From: Ramicandelaber brevisporus
Taxonomy: Eukaryota; Kickxellomycota; Ramicandelaberales; Ramicandelaberaceae
Length of the DNA stretch: 15,384 bases
Assembly: GCA_025201865.1 (NCBI GenBank)
Contig: MU602675.1
Coordinates: 23,267-38,650, forward strand
Reading direction: 5' to 3'
Made by a program: the position numbers and the translations under genes. A model generated the notes under the pieces. The model was not told the origin of the DNA and did no database searches. It worked only from the letters and a program-made list of their open reading frames with translations. Positions 10,201 to 15,384 of the stretch are shown here, piece by piece; position 1 is the stretch's first letter; the number at the start of each line of letters is the position of its first letter.

Positions 10201-13200
10201 GAGCTTGCAGAGATTGACTGATCGAGCATTGGCTGAATAGTTGTCATTCCATTGGCAATACTGTCTTGAATCTCACTATTATTGCTGCCATTATTAGGAA
10301 TAGTATCATTGATACCAAGTGCATTCATATTATCAGCCAATGCATTCAAGTTTGCACCATTGTTATTGTTACTATTGTTATTGTTGTTAAAGAAATCCAT
10401 CATTACAGTCTCTCGATTGAGTTGAGCCATTGTTGATCTGCCATTGCCTGGTCTACGTCCAATCACTGGTGAAATCAGTGCATTTGAACTACCAGGACCA
10501 CCTCCACTGCCAGATGCAGTGCTAACAGGCGAAGGCGACCCAGCAGCTGTGGATGCCCCTGACATTGTTGCATTCGTAGACTGCTGCTGTTGAGCATTAA
10601 CTGCTGTTGCTGTTGCTATTGGTGCTGTTGATGGTGGTGGCACATTGGCAGCTGTCGAGGGAGGTTGACGCAGAGTTGACTGTTGCTGATTTCTGTTCTT
10701 TGAAATACGCTTTCTTCCATAGCCAGCTTTGCTTGCAGTGAATCTGACAATCCACTTTGACTTTGAATCAGAGTTTGCAGCAATAAACATGTGACTTGCC
10801 GGAGGTGACTGTGGCGCACTAACAAACATTTGGAATCCTTGAACGCCGCCTCCACTTCCAACTGTCACACTCGACTGGTCAGTGCTTCCACCAAATCTGG
10901 TTGATGCAGCCTCTAATATATCAATGTGCTGGATTGGATAGGTTGCATAGTGCTTCCACTTGGTAAAATGGCCTCTTCCGAGAGATGGCATCTCAGTCAC
11001 AACCATTGGAGCTGGCTCAGATGCACCTCCGTAGCCATAGCCCTCTTTGCTGGAAGATGTGTTTGACAATAACGGATCCATGGTAGTTCCAGAAGGAAGT
11101 GCAATGCTATTTCTTCCACGCTTGAATACACCAGAAACTGCGCCAACAAGTCCTCTTCCTTGTCTAACAAACTTTCTCTTATAAATTACAACCACATCAT
11201 CAAATACCAAAATAGACACGTGATTCATTGGGAGGAACTTCATCAAATCAACCTCAAGGAAACATTCTCCATAGACATATCTGCTAACCAGCGCTGGATA
11301 TGGGCTGCCTGCTGGAACTGTAGTGTGTTCACCCTGTGGAACTTGGTTGTTCTCAAATAGCAACTGATGGGCTGTATTCTCAAAGTCAGTTGGAATCAAT
11401 GGCATTCCTTTCAGTCTGTTCTTTGTTGCAGCAATTGCGGCTTCCATGTGATCTGAGTTCAAAAATGACAATCCACTCCGAGAAGAACCATTATTTCCCT
11501 CATAGCCTGCAATCTCATCTGATGGGAATAGTCTGCGGACCTCTGCCAAATATGCAGCTCCAGTTGGTGGTTTATAGAAATACAACTTGGCACCACGCAA
11601 AACCACATCATACACTTTCCAATCGCGTCCACTGCTTGATGATGACTGAGACTGGTCAGTAACTGTAGCTGAATTAATGTCTGTTTTTCTGCTCAAATAG
11701 CCACGGCGCGTTCCAACTGCCAAATCTTTAGGAGACGGGTCTTCTTTGACATCAGCGGCAATTGTAACAGAAGGAGGCTCACTCGATGCCTTAGCAATTG
11801 AACTCACTGTGACTGAGCGAGGAGTAGACAGAGTCTGGGCAAAGCGAGTTCCAGACACAGTTGTACTGGCTGTTGGCGTGGCTGGGACACTCTGCAAGCC
11901 AAGTGCAGGAGAATATGTGCCAGTTGGCTCAAGTATTGCATGGAGTGTCGAGATGCGTGAGGTTGACTGGGAAGAGCCAGTGCGCTTCAGCTCGTGAGGC
12001 AATGGAGCTGGAGGGGGCAATCCACTAACTGAGGCAGAGCTGCTTGCAATAACACCTGGCTGATGGTGATGCTGTTGTTGGTGATTATGGTGGCTGCCGA
12101 GGGTTGCGATGGATGAAGATGACAGCTTCCGTGGTCGGTTTTCACTGCCTAGCACTCCATGGCTTTGCTCAGGAAGGGACATTGAACTATGAACATCGCC
12201 GTGAACTTGGCGGTGACCATACACTGAATGTCCAGGATGTGAATGCTGTTGTTGCTGCTGCTGTTGCTGTTGCTCAGATAGCTCTGTGGCAGCATTGGCT
12301 GAAGTCTGGCGCACAATGACAGGCGGAAGAGTATTGGCAGCAGACACAATCATTGCAGGCTGAACACGAGGTGAGAGGGGTGCAGCTGAGGAAGATCCTG
12401 CAGAGCCAGTGTTGGACGCAGGGATGGCTAGCGGTTGCTGATGAGACGAGGGATGCACTGCAGGCGAGAGAGAGGCTATGGAGGAGGGAGGCTGATTCGG
12501 ACTCTGAGCGGCAGTGGCTGGGGTGGAAGGAGTTGTACGAATACCACCCCGCACACTGTTGGACGATAAGTGAGGTGCAAATGGCGGTATATACGTGCCA
12601 GCCGGGAAGCCAGACGTTACATCAGAAGAGGCAGCTACAGTCGGAGTGCCTGGCTGTGACGCATGGTGGCCAATAGCAGACAACGAAGAGGAAGATAGTG
12701 GGGCAGAATCACTATTGCCGCCAACATGACTACCAGCAAGCCTGCCTGATGGTGTCACTGTTGCTGCTGTATTGGGGGCAGAGGACGTGCCAGGTAAAGC
12801 GCCAAATCTGCCGAAAAAGGCAGTTGGTGGGCGATCAACGCGCGGCTTGCCATGAGCATTAAGTGGCACCGTTTGAATCGTACTATTATCTGTCACTGTC
12901 GACGATGCTGTGGTGGCAACATTACGCTGCTGCTGCTGCTGCTGCTGATGTTGGTGTTGGTGCTGTTGGCGGTCAGGGGTAGTAGCTGTAGCTGTTGCAC
13001 GAAGCGGCGCCACTGATACTGGTCCACCGTATGGCTGATGTTGAGCCTGCTGGTGGTGATGCTGGTGATGCTGCATGTGGGGTGACACTGGCCCAGCTGA
13101 TGTACTTCCACTTCCTGATCCACCAAACTGAATTGGTGCACCTCGACGTCCACCGCCGCCGCCAGAGCTGCTTGCACCAATTGGCACACTTGGGCTCGAG

Positions 13201-13742
13201 CTTCTCCCACTAATGGCCGCATCTATTGCGCTACCACTGCTGAAGCTACCATTACGCCCTGGCTGTTGCGGTTGTTGTTGTTGTTGTTGTTGCTGTTGTT
13301 GCTGATGTTGTTGCTGATATTGATATTGGTCAAAATCACCGCTTGCACTACTGCCCATTAAGCTGGTCGGAGTCATACTCAGCGGTGCGCTTGACATGTA
13401 CTGTGCCTGTGAATGGTATTGTCCCACTTGACTGCGAACACCACTACTGCCGCTGCCACTGGTGCTATAGTGCTGACTCTGCTGGTGCTGATCTTCGAGA
13501 CTGGCAGGCGGTCTGTACTGTTGCTGTTGCTGTTGTTGCTGTTGTTGCTGTTGTTGCTGTTGCTGTTGTTGTTGATTTTGCAGCTGAGAGGGATCGTACT
13601 CATAATCAAACTCTTCTGGGGTCGGAGTCAAGGCCTGGGCAACGATCGCCGCAGACGAGGACGACAACGACGACGACGGCGCTGGTCCCACTTGCGCAAA
13701 CTGCGGTGGCATCACTGGGTCACTCGTTCGGTGATATGTCAT
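4215..13742 (-). CDS. BEM2: Bem2-like RhoGAP with PH and Ras-GEF-like modules
   Basis: Encodes a 3175-residue protein expected to stimulate GTP hydrolysis by Rho/Cdc42 GTPases at sites of polar growth. Residues 1-670 are low-complexity with polyGln tracts. Then come a PH-like half (about 677-725: GYLSRK, LYFYK) and a separated second half ending at W997. A REM-like region (about 1195-1297) precedes a CDC25-like region (about 1405-1640); a second REM (about 1955-2115) precedes a diverged CDC25-like region (about 2355-2625). A coiled coil (about 2693-2737) leads to a PH C-terminal half (W2867) and RhoGAP (about 2921-3116). The RhoGAP keeps arginine finger R2959 in GLYRVPGS, K3000/R3004 in KLFLRE, and N3073 in TNLAIVFGP, so it should be active. 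GEF activity is doubtful. The ATG at 13740-13742 is the first after an in-frame TGA at 13761-13763. Yeast Bem2 is about 2170 residues; most extra length is low-complexity. The BEM2 symbol is by architecture, not alignment. Confidence 0.9.
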   Translation of the reverse strand: MTYHRTSDPVMPPQFAQVGPAPSSSLSSSSAAIVAQALTPTPEEFDYEYDPSQLQNQQQQQQQQQQQQQQQQQQQYRPPASLEDQHQQSQHYSTSGSGSSGVRSQVGQYHSQAQYMSSAPLSMTPTSLMGSSASGDFDQYQYQQQHQQQQQQQQQQQPQQPGRNGSFSSGSAIDAAISGRSSSPSVPIGASSSGGGGGRRGAPIQFGGSGSGSTSAGPVSPHMQHHQHHHQQAQHQPYGGPVSVAPLRATATATTPDRQQHQHQHQQQQQQQRNVATTASSTVTDNSTIQTVPLNAHGKPRVDRPPTAFFGRFGALPGTSSAPNTAATVTPSGRLAGSHVGGNSDSAPLSSSSLSAIGHHASQPGTPTVAASSDVTSGFPAGTYIPPFAPHLSSNSVRGGIRTTPSTPATAAQSPNQPPSSIASLSPAVHPSSHQQPLAIPASNTGSAGSSSAAPLSPRVQPAMIVSAANTLPPVIVRQTSANAATELSEQQQQQQQQQHSHPGHSVYGHRQVHGDVHSSMSLPEQSHGVLGSENRPRKLSSSSIATLGSHHNHQQQHHHQPGVIASSSASVSGLPPPAPLPHELKRTGSSQSTSRISTLHAILEPTGTYSPALGLQSVPATPTASTTVSGTRFAQTLSTPRSVTVSSIAKASSEPPSVTIAADVKEDPSPKDLAVGTRRGYLSRKTDINSATVTDQSQSSSSSGRDWKVYDVVLRGAKLYFYKPPTGAAYLAEVRRLFPSDEIAGYEGNNGSSRSGLSFLNSDHMEAAIAATKNRLKGMPLIPTDFENTAHQLLFENNQVPQGEHTTVPAGSPYPALVSRYVYGECFLEVDLMKFLPMNHVSILVFDDVVVIYKRKFVRQGRGLVGAVSGVFKRGRNSIALPSGTTMDPLLSNTSSSKEGYGYGGASEPAPMVVTEMPSLGRGHFTKWKHYATYPIQHIDILEAASTRFGGSTDQSSVTVGSGGGVQGFQMFVSAPQSPPASHMFIAANSDSKSKWIVRFTASKAGYGRKRISKNRNQQQSTLRQPPSTAANVPPPSTAPIATATAVNAQQQQSTNATMSGASTAAGSPSPVSTASGSGGGPGSSNALISPVIGRRPGNGRSTMAQLNRETVMMDFFNNNNNSNNNNGANLNALADNMNALGINDTIPNNGSNNSEIQDSIANGMTTIQPMLDQSISASSLVSHGSSSGANSRRRMFWGVSRHPELITSSDGTHVTGGTVAALVHEMIFQTCYSSSEQKSYPLVAQFISMYPLFAGQEDVVRELERCASIVNPEESNHKQYINNIADIIRTWSKVGVADLVPQSQSDSPLADHQQESPVMVLLRRLVDTLIARVQPMVAPTIHLALAASVSRYNGEMSNRLKAVHQVSSESSHHPDGRPRVSLLEQYQVLQNLDLSRLNKTGLLPATFTRIPPMLFAQQIHVFHRERSALNGGASNVRRFVHLMRAINQEELDDDEEDAVESESSNKYSVKLTDEVNVDKFDSIPSAEDCSADSVDKRASIIRARRRCLLYSPLFAHPSTSSASSVHFLTRLVFYHLSSELPLHRMRKRANLLSHWIEVGQACEELGDAVGWSAIAIAICSPGMVRLRETWRLVDAKLRNLVTDEWAPRVIGQIGAFRSEIIRSNDDLLPLVLNNDNDLFIGDNQQLQNKSNTNNSNIEHVVYFGGIRFAMELVERNNPTFISTSASGNETPNSESSSVNFSKITKLYNLASNGIYSSTSNSNSNVNNSNNSSKLGLSSFDRHSGLQQFFMYLTQNNSQVGDASYVHDPRQLFQLSLKYEPPPLAKLQKLVEIESKSQSQSQSHSHSHSQLNLRGNAASTPSTTLPLSMPDVIISSSLLQWVKPISDGGIDAALAALTGGSPLSSSSSSRSSFQIGRNEGGGSIRPRLSTQSMLGSNTGSINNGTNSNNTKIRRSSAQPFSNNNDVNGMLFDQSQTSPQLANEGLTRKSVLYSVDNKMTLRVQKIVSMDDMSKELFDVNSSRGAVIVTVNSASDVSTLVRLMVRGLRDDVSNLRLSNGDVPMMGGEPANMLFDVAAFRRLFISTFHSFTTPRQVLSSLKELLDIHSKDSYEYEDCAREVCRTMSMWFSTQLDDFHSDVHFVNEAIALLQPFIDAVTNGNTQPLFSDSPNDAAIVDFEDDEHSAANLAPSHLSALIAASAKWNLVRSLAVPVPPHPLLAADEDINEDSSNNNSNNDSASAPVSIVPDIDLHPPVLVLTLLNDLAAARYAHVDPEDWTATYALFEVQSTHPIGWYGHHHHLSATRKQSSYGSSSSGRSAVNQTSGKAAGYDLGPIGALGAASLPEDEIVLSDICTLLETTRVRPELTLQSAGAAAGDGSIRGASNITSSTVGEQPLIRSLPGSIQSLVELHRAIRQWTIHQVTRPVHTSQATMERARRICNLIDIVFLSRYQNITFTSQSDSQPQFDVPRFFMITPTVMTVAAEQMALLGINDDRAHPDFLYVHSFVESAIASALVSPECRLFTRAWEEVARMYELTVETLESLLRKTNATRPHPSSQMVKHLSQPQLEHVQQKLWSKPVTIMPCIGWLLSTLISFVTDDPHNVSSGSRHRHQQQQQQQQQQQQQQLPRPAFINMEKRTRETLLLAVCSHFCDVARAQAVARYSPATAVPLGSIGHYGGDVRPDQSDPHTFLASIPSIPFAQLKQIAAHESGTVNHGSRHHQHQSNANAPRARIFFRLIAEETDRLRREAREYTQLVNDMRERELAAQKRAIEQARQRRGKTYDDVNNLASGSTLQGADGSIRSSGRSAKSRLEQVASAVQGRMSLSSDRGPAEGSSNSSGSGAANSSGSPAAKPAPQGKPALVINLVSSKCQSESKSGKHTHLFRITTEEGGQYVLSATDAMDLNAWIEAIRAAAHEAAQRRKTFYMDDAAAAAASAAPSLPSASSRRGGPADVQNAATRVFGVDLARLVGESDNIPHVLERCLSEIEARGLTEVGLYRVPGSGAGVSRLRSTFDSGQRDFDMGRNSEFSDINIVGGAVKLFLREMPEPLLTHNLYDAFIKAVSIEDYDERLWAIKDLVHALPRPNYIVLRRVIEHLEKVTDYEDVNNMFSTNLAIVFGPTLLQPPPNDPLAALAAMSHIGQQQTVVKNLILQYHWLFDVEEDPNTQQQQQGGGGHQHQPSQDGTIDSGNDAVSLRSFTSSHMHHNRSASPMQQQ
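5988..6029 (-). repeat. PolyGln tract, 14 residues (CAA/CAG)
   Basis: Fourteen consecutive glutamines (residues 2572-2585) are encoded by mixed CAA and CAG codons inside the second Ras-GEF-like part of the RhoGAP. A homopolymer here points to a disordered surface loop in a helical domain. Confidence 0.9.
8312..8353 (-). repeat. Hexanucleotide repeat GAGA(G/T)T, 7 units
   Basis: Seven tandem 6-bp units (three GAGAGT, then four GAGATT on the plus strand) lie in frame in the RhoGAP gene and encode alternating Ser-Gln/Ser-His. This is a coding minisatellite in the linker between the first CDC25-like region and the second REM. Its length should vary between strains by two-residue steps. Confidence 0.9.
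10359..10388 (-). repeat. PolyAsn tract (5N, S, 4N)
   Basis: AAT and AAC codons encode ten residues, five Asn, one Ser, four Asn, at about 1118-1127 of the RhoGAP. They lie in the linker between the first PH-like region and the first REM-like region. Polyasparagine is scarce in the rest of the protein, where glutamine dominates. Confidence 0.85.
12246..12272 (-). repeat. PolyGln tract, 9 residues
   Basis: Nine consecutive glutamines (residues 491-499) with mixed CAA/CAG codons lie in the disordered N-terminal third of the RhoGAP. Confidence 0.9.
12927..12947 (-). repeat. Pure CAG x7 polyGln tract
   Basis: Seven uninterrupted CAG codons encode glutamines in the RhoGAP N-terminus. Unlike the other glutamine tracts here it has no CAA interruption, so it is the likeliest of them to change length by slippage. 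Confidence 0.85.
13272..13304 (-). repeat. PolyGln tract, 11 residues
   Basis: Eleven consecutive glutamines (residues 147-157), mostly CAA, continue on either side into shorter Q runs broken by His, Pro and Tyr. Confidence 0.9.
13518..13574 (-). repeat. PolyGln tract, 19 residues
   Basis: The longest glutamine run in the window (residues 57-75 of the RhoGAP), coded by interspersed CAA and CAG. The mixed codons suggest an old or selected tract rather than a recent pure-repeat expansion. Confidence 0.92.
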
Positions 13743-13767
13743 TTGTGCGTGATACTGATCTCAAAGG

Positions 13768-13879
13768 CTACAGGTAGAGACAAACAACCAGAGGAAGGAA
13801 GGAAGGAAACGAGGAAGGAAGCGAGGAAGAAGGGTGATTGTGGAGTACAACAACACGAGAGAAGAGGAAAGCCACTCAC
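13768..13879 (-). other. Candidate 5'-leader intron of RhoGAP gene
   Basis: On the minus strand ACA/GTGAGT (donor at 13879) is followed 112 bases on by CTCTACCTGTAG (acceptor ending at 13768), with a long polypyrimidine tract between. The length suits a fungal intron. No clear CTAAC-type branch point was seen. The spliced leader would still keep the in-frame TGA at 13761-13763, so the protein start does not change. Confidence 0.3.
13791..13834. repeat. GGAA-type purine tract
   Basis: A run of GGAA/GAGGAA units lies just upstream of the RhoGAP start; on the transcribed strand it is a CT-rich leader segment of the type common in fungal 5' leaders, or the polypyrimidine tract of a leader intron. 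Confidence 0.7.
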
Positions 13880-14067
13880 TGTACAAGTCGGCCAAATGGA
13901 AGAAAGGAGGCGCTAAACAAGCTGAAGGGAAGGAAAGGGAGGAAGGAGAGTGCGAGTGTGAATGTGAGCAAGTGAGTGAGTGAGTGTGCAACTTGGAGGC
14001 AACTTCTTCAACGATTGGTATTGTTGCCACAGCAAGCTGATACTACTACTGCCACTATTGCTCTCGT

Positions 14068-14126
14068 CTAACAAGCCTAACAAGCCTAACAAGCCTAACA
14101 AGCCTAACAAGCCTAACGAGCCTAAC
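14068..14126. repeat. 9-bp minisatellite (CTAACAAGC), 6.5 copies
   Basis: Five perfect copies of CTAACAAGC are followed by one variant (CTAACGAGC) and a partial unit ending CTAAC. The unit is a multiple of three, so it stays open in several frames (Lys-Pro-Asn one way, Leu-Gly-Leu the other), but no supported gene includes it. Confidence 0.92.
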
Positions 14127-14181
14127 TGCAGAATAGGAATAGAGTGTCTGAACAAAGAAGTAATAATAAAAAGTAGCAGTA

Positions 14182-14232
14182 GTCAAAAGTCGTCGTCAAA
14201 AGCGATGGTAGTCAAAATAGCTGTCGTCAAAA
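14182..14232. repeat. Four spaced GTCAAAA motifs
   Basis: GTCAAAA occurs at 14182, 14195, 14211 and 14226, with start-to-start spacings of 13, 16 and 15 bases, two copies preceded by GTC. The regular spacing in a divergent promoter suggests either a decayed tandem repeat or a cluster of factor-binding sites. Confidence 0.6.
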
Positions 14233-14304
14233 GAGGGTTTGATGCACCTGATATCGAATGGGCACACAGTGGTACCACTAGTCGGAGAATGCGCAGAAAG
14301 AAAC

Positions 14305-14350
14305 AGAGAAAAAAAGAAAAGAAAGAAAGAAAGAAAGAAAAGAAAGGAAA
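14305..14350. repeat. Uninterrupted polypurine GAAA tract
   Basis: Forty-six bases contain only A and G, mainly GAAA units. It is followed on the plus strand by a T/C-rich stretch ending in CAG near 14380. It is a microsatellite and may act as a nucleosome-poor promoter element. Confidence 0.8.
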
Positions 14351-14730
14351 TAGAAAAGAGCTCATTTTCTTCTTTCCCAGGACAGGTACCAGCCAATAGC
14401 CTTCTGTCCGGACAATACTCGTGGTGCGTCAGCCAGTAAACGACATGGTCAGAGACGCTCGCCTCTCATTCTCGATGCGATGTATACAGAATGCTGAAGG
14501 CAGAAGCCGTAGCTGCAACTGTAGCTGCTTTGCAAAGCGACTTTGAAAGTCGTACAGCGATCAACAATCCGGCACAATTGACCCTGACCACCCCCTATCT
14601 TTACCTCCACTACGTTGCACCATTTCGAGGACCGACTGGGTCACCGGTTCATAGCATCGGTGGAGGGCTGAACATTTGGTGAGATATCGAGCACGTGTCC
14701 CCATCGCCAACGTCACCTCCACTTCCTTGC

Positions 14731-14737
14731 TATAAGG
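14731..14737 (+). promoter_or_regulatory. TATA-like box for right-edge gene
   Basis: TATAAGG lies 195 bases upstream of the plus-strand ATG, and a second TATA-like GTATAAC lies near 14748. If used, transcription would begin around 14760-14830. This rests on a short motif alone. Confidence 0.3.
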
Positions 14738-14825
14738 TCATTCATTGTATAACTTGTTCTTATCACCACACCTCCTTTCAAAAAAAAAATAAAGCACAGG
14801 CCAGCTGGCTCCAATTAGCAGAGCA

Positions 14826-14966
14826 ATGCCCTGTTCATCAAAACAACATCAGAGCTGCACACACACTCCATTGTCTCTCCACAACTCTCGACTATCATCA
14901 CAATATCCAATCTTTCTACCTCAGTATGAACGCCGCTGCACCTTCTCCAGAACAAGCAGTGTCTGA
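14826..14966 (+). promoter_or_regulatory. Candidate overlapping uORF of right-edge gene
   Basis: An ATG at 14826-14828 opens a 46-codon ORF that ends at TGA 14964-14966, overlapping the first 41 bases of the main coding region in another frame. Ribosomes starting there would bypass the main ATG. It matters only if the transcript begins upstream of 14826; the TATA-like site at 14731 would allow that. Confidence 0.3.
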
Positions 14967-15384
14967 GCTGTCTCCACAGCAAGACGTGACTGCCTCGCCA
15001 ACTCAAGAGGCGGTAACTCAACCTCTCCAAACCAAGCGGAGCGTTCGTGACCGTTTATCTGCAATTCTCCGTCCGTTCTCCTTCATCGAATCAACAAACA
15101 TTGATACCGATGGTAGCCGTACTCAAGAAAACATTGACTCTGCTGCCGCCGTGACATCAACCTCGCCTGCTCTAGACGCAGAGAGCCAGAGCAGTCGCAC
15201 CAAGACTACATCGTGGATTCCGCGCAGTATGACAAAGGTCAGCGATGGCATCAAGCGCACGAGTAGCCGTATCAGCGGCGGCGGCGGCGGCATGGTTGGC
15301 AACTCCTGGTTCGGCACCAGCAAGACCCAGTCGGCCAACGCGACCGTCTCGCCGGCGCTGGCTCGCGCGTACGAGGTGTATCGC
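14926..15384 (+). CDS. Unrecognised Ser/Thr-rich protein, 3'-truncated by window
   Basis: From the ATG at 14926-14928 the frame stays open for 153 codons to the window edge with no stop, so only the N-terminal part is seen. The peptide (MNAAAPSPEQ...) is rich in Ser, Thr, Ala and Gln. It carries a basic stretch with a short amphipathic segment at about 38-54 (RDRLSAILRPFSF), a Ser/Arg-rich part (about 89-117), five glycines from a GGC repeat (118-122), and ends entering SPALARAYEVYR. It has no signal peptide or membrane segment. The look is that of a disordered, possibly phosphorylated N-terminus before a folded domain that lies outside. Coding character is supported by the long open frame and by increasingly GC-rich third positions toward the end. 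I do not recognise a family. It is divergent to the RhoGAP gene and may share its promoter region. Confidence 0.7.
   Translation, partial: MNAAAPSPEQAVSELSPQQDVTASPTQEAVTQPLQTKRSVRDRLSAILRPFSFIESTNIDTDGSRTQENIDSAAAVTSTSPALDAESQSSRTKTTSWIPRSMTKVSDGIKRTSSRISGGGGGMVGNSWFGTSKTQSANATVSPALARAYEVYR

Larger units (their letters stand above)
13743..14925. promoter_or_regulatory. Divergent promoter region, RhoGAP / right-edge gene
   Basis: This 1183-base spacer separates two divergently transcribed genes and must hold both promoters. On the RhoGAP side the transcribed strand is pyrimidine-rich and lacks any ATG from the start codon out to about 14363, so a leader of up to 620 bases would have no upstream ORF. 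In the middle are a 9-bp minisatellite, a GTCAAAA cluster and a polypurine block. Toward the plus-strand gene are a CCAAT box (14393-14397), a palindrome TGTCCGGACA (14405-14414), TATA-like sequences and an A-rich run (14780-14793). No recognisable gene lies here. Confidence 0.6.

Noticed and set aside
4215-13742. The RhoGAP reading frame as two fused or mis-assembled genes
   Set aside because: The frame is continuous for 3175 codons without a stop, and the domain order fits a Bem2-type protein, so a single gene is the simplest reading; the composition shift is reported separately.
13413-13916. A plus-strand open frame with a long polyLeu run
   Set aside because: The Leu run is the antisense reading of the RhoGAP CAG/CAA tract. 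It is not a membrane protein.
13980-14399. A 139-codon plus-strand open frame through the minisatellite and GAAA tract
   Set aside because: It consists mostly of repeats (Lys-Pro-Asn and Lys/Glu runs) that stay open because of their unit length and composition. No coding evidence.
14491-14682. A 63-codon ATG-initiated plus-strand ORF upstream of the right-edge gene
   Set aside because: No homology signal or clear coding character, and it lies in a promoter region. It could be a uORF if transcription starts further upstream, but that is unsupported.

Overview
The window reads as nuclear DNA of a fungus, probably an early-diverging one with few introns in its coding regions. Three genes lie in tandem on the minus strand: a CDK1/Cdc28-type cell-cycle kinase, a membrane-anchored cytochrome P450, and a 3175-residue Bem2-like RhoGAP. 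A fourth gene starts on the plus strand near the right edge and runs out of the window. The fungal assignment rests on the Bem2-type architecture (PH, Ras-GEF-like modules, PH, RhoGAP) and on the style of the intergenic DNA: spacers of 0.6-1.2 kb, pyrimidine-rich leaders free of upstream ATGs, many CAG/CAA tracts and simple repeats. No coding region needs an intron to be read through. I cannot name the species; the style would fit Zoopagomycota/Kickxellomycotina or a relative, which is inference only.

Layout. 1-90: downstream flank of the kinase gene. 91-981 (-): CDK1. 982-1559: kinase leader/promoter and P450 downstream flank. 1560-3197 (-): P450. 3198-4214: P450 leader with an upstream ORF, then a short GC-rich structured island with repeated TGCGCA sites, a perfect CRE, and the probable 3' end of the RhoGAP transcript. 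4215-13742 (-): Bem2-like RhoGAP with a polyglutamine-rich N-terminus. 13743-14925: divergent promoter region with purine tracts, a 9-bp minisatellite and a GTCAAAA cluster. 14926-15384 (+): 5' part of an unrecognised Ser/Thr-rich gene.

Function. CDK1 drives the cell cycle, and Bem2-type RhoGAPs restrain Rho/Cdc42 GTPases in polarity, budding or hyphal growth and wall integrity, so the two could be linked physiologically. Nothing in the sequence shows a cluster or shared regulation, and the P450 looks like an unrelated neighbour. I found no mobile element, CRISPR array, tRNA or rRNA, and no clearly new multigene system. The points most worth following are the doubled REM/CDC25-like architecture of the RhoGAP, the PSTSIRE change in the kinase, the uORF ending two bases before the P450 start, the GC-rich island with repeated TGCGCA motifs, and the candidate 5'-leader introns.
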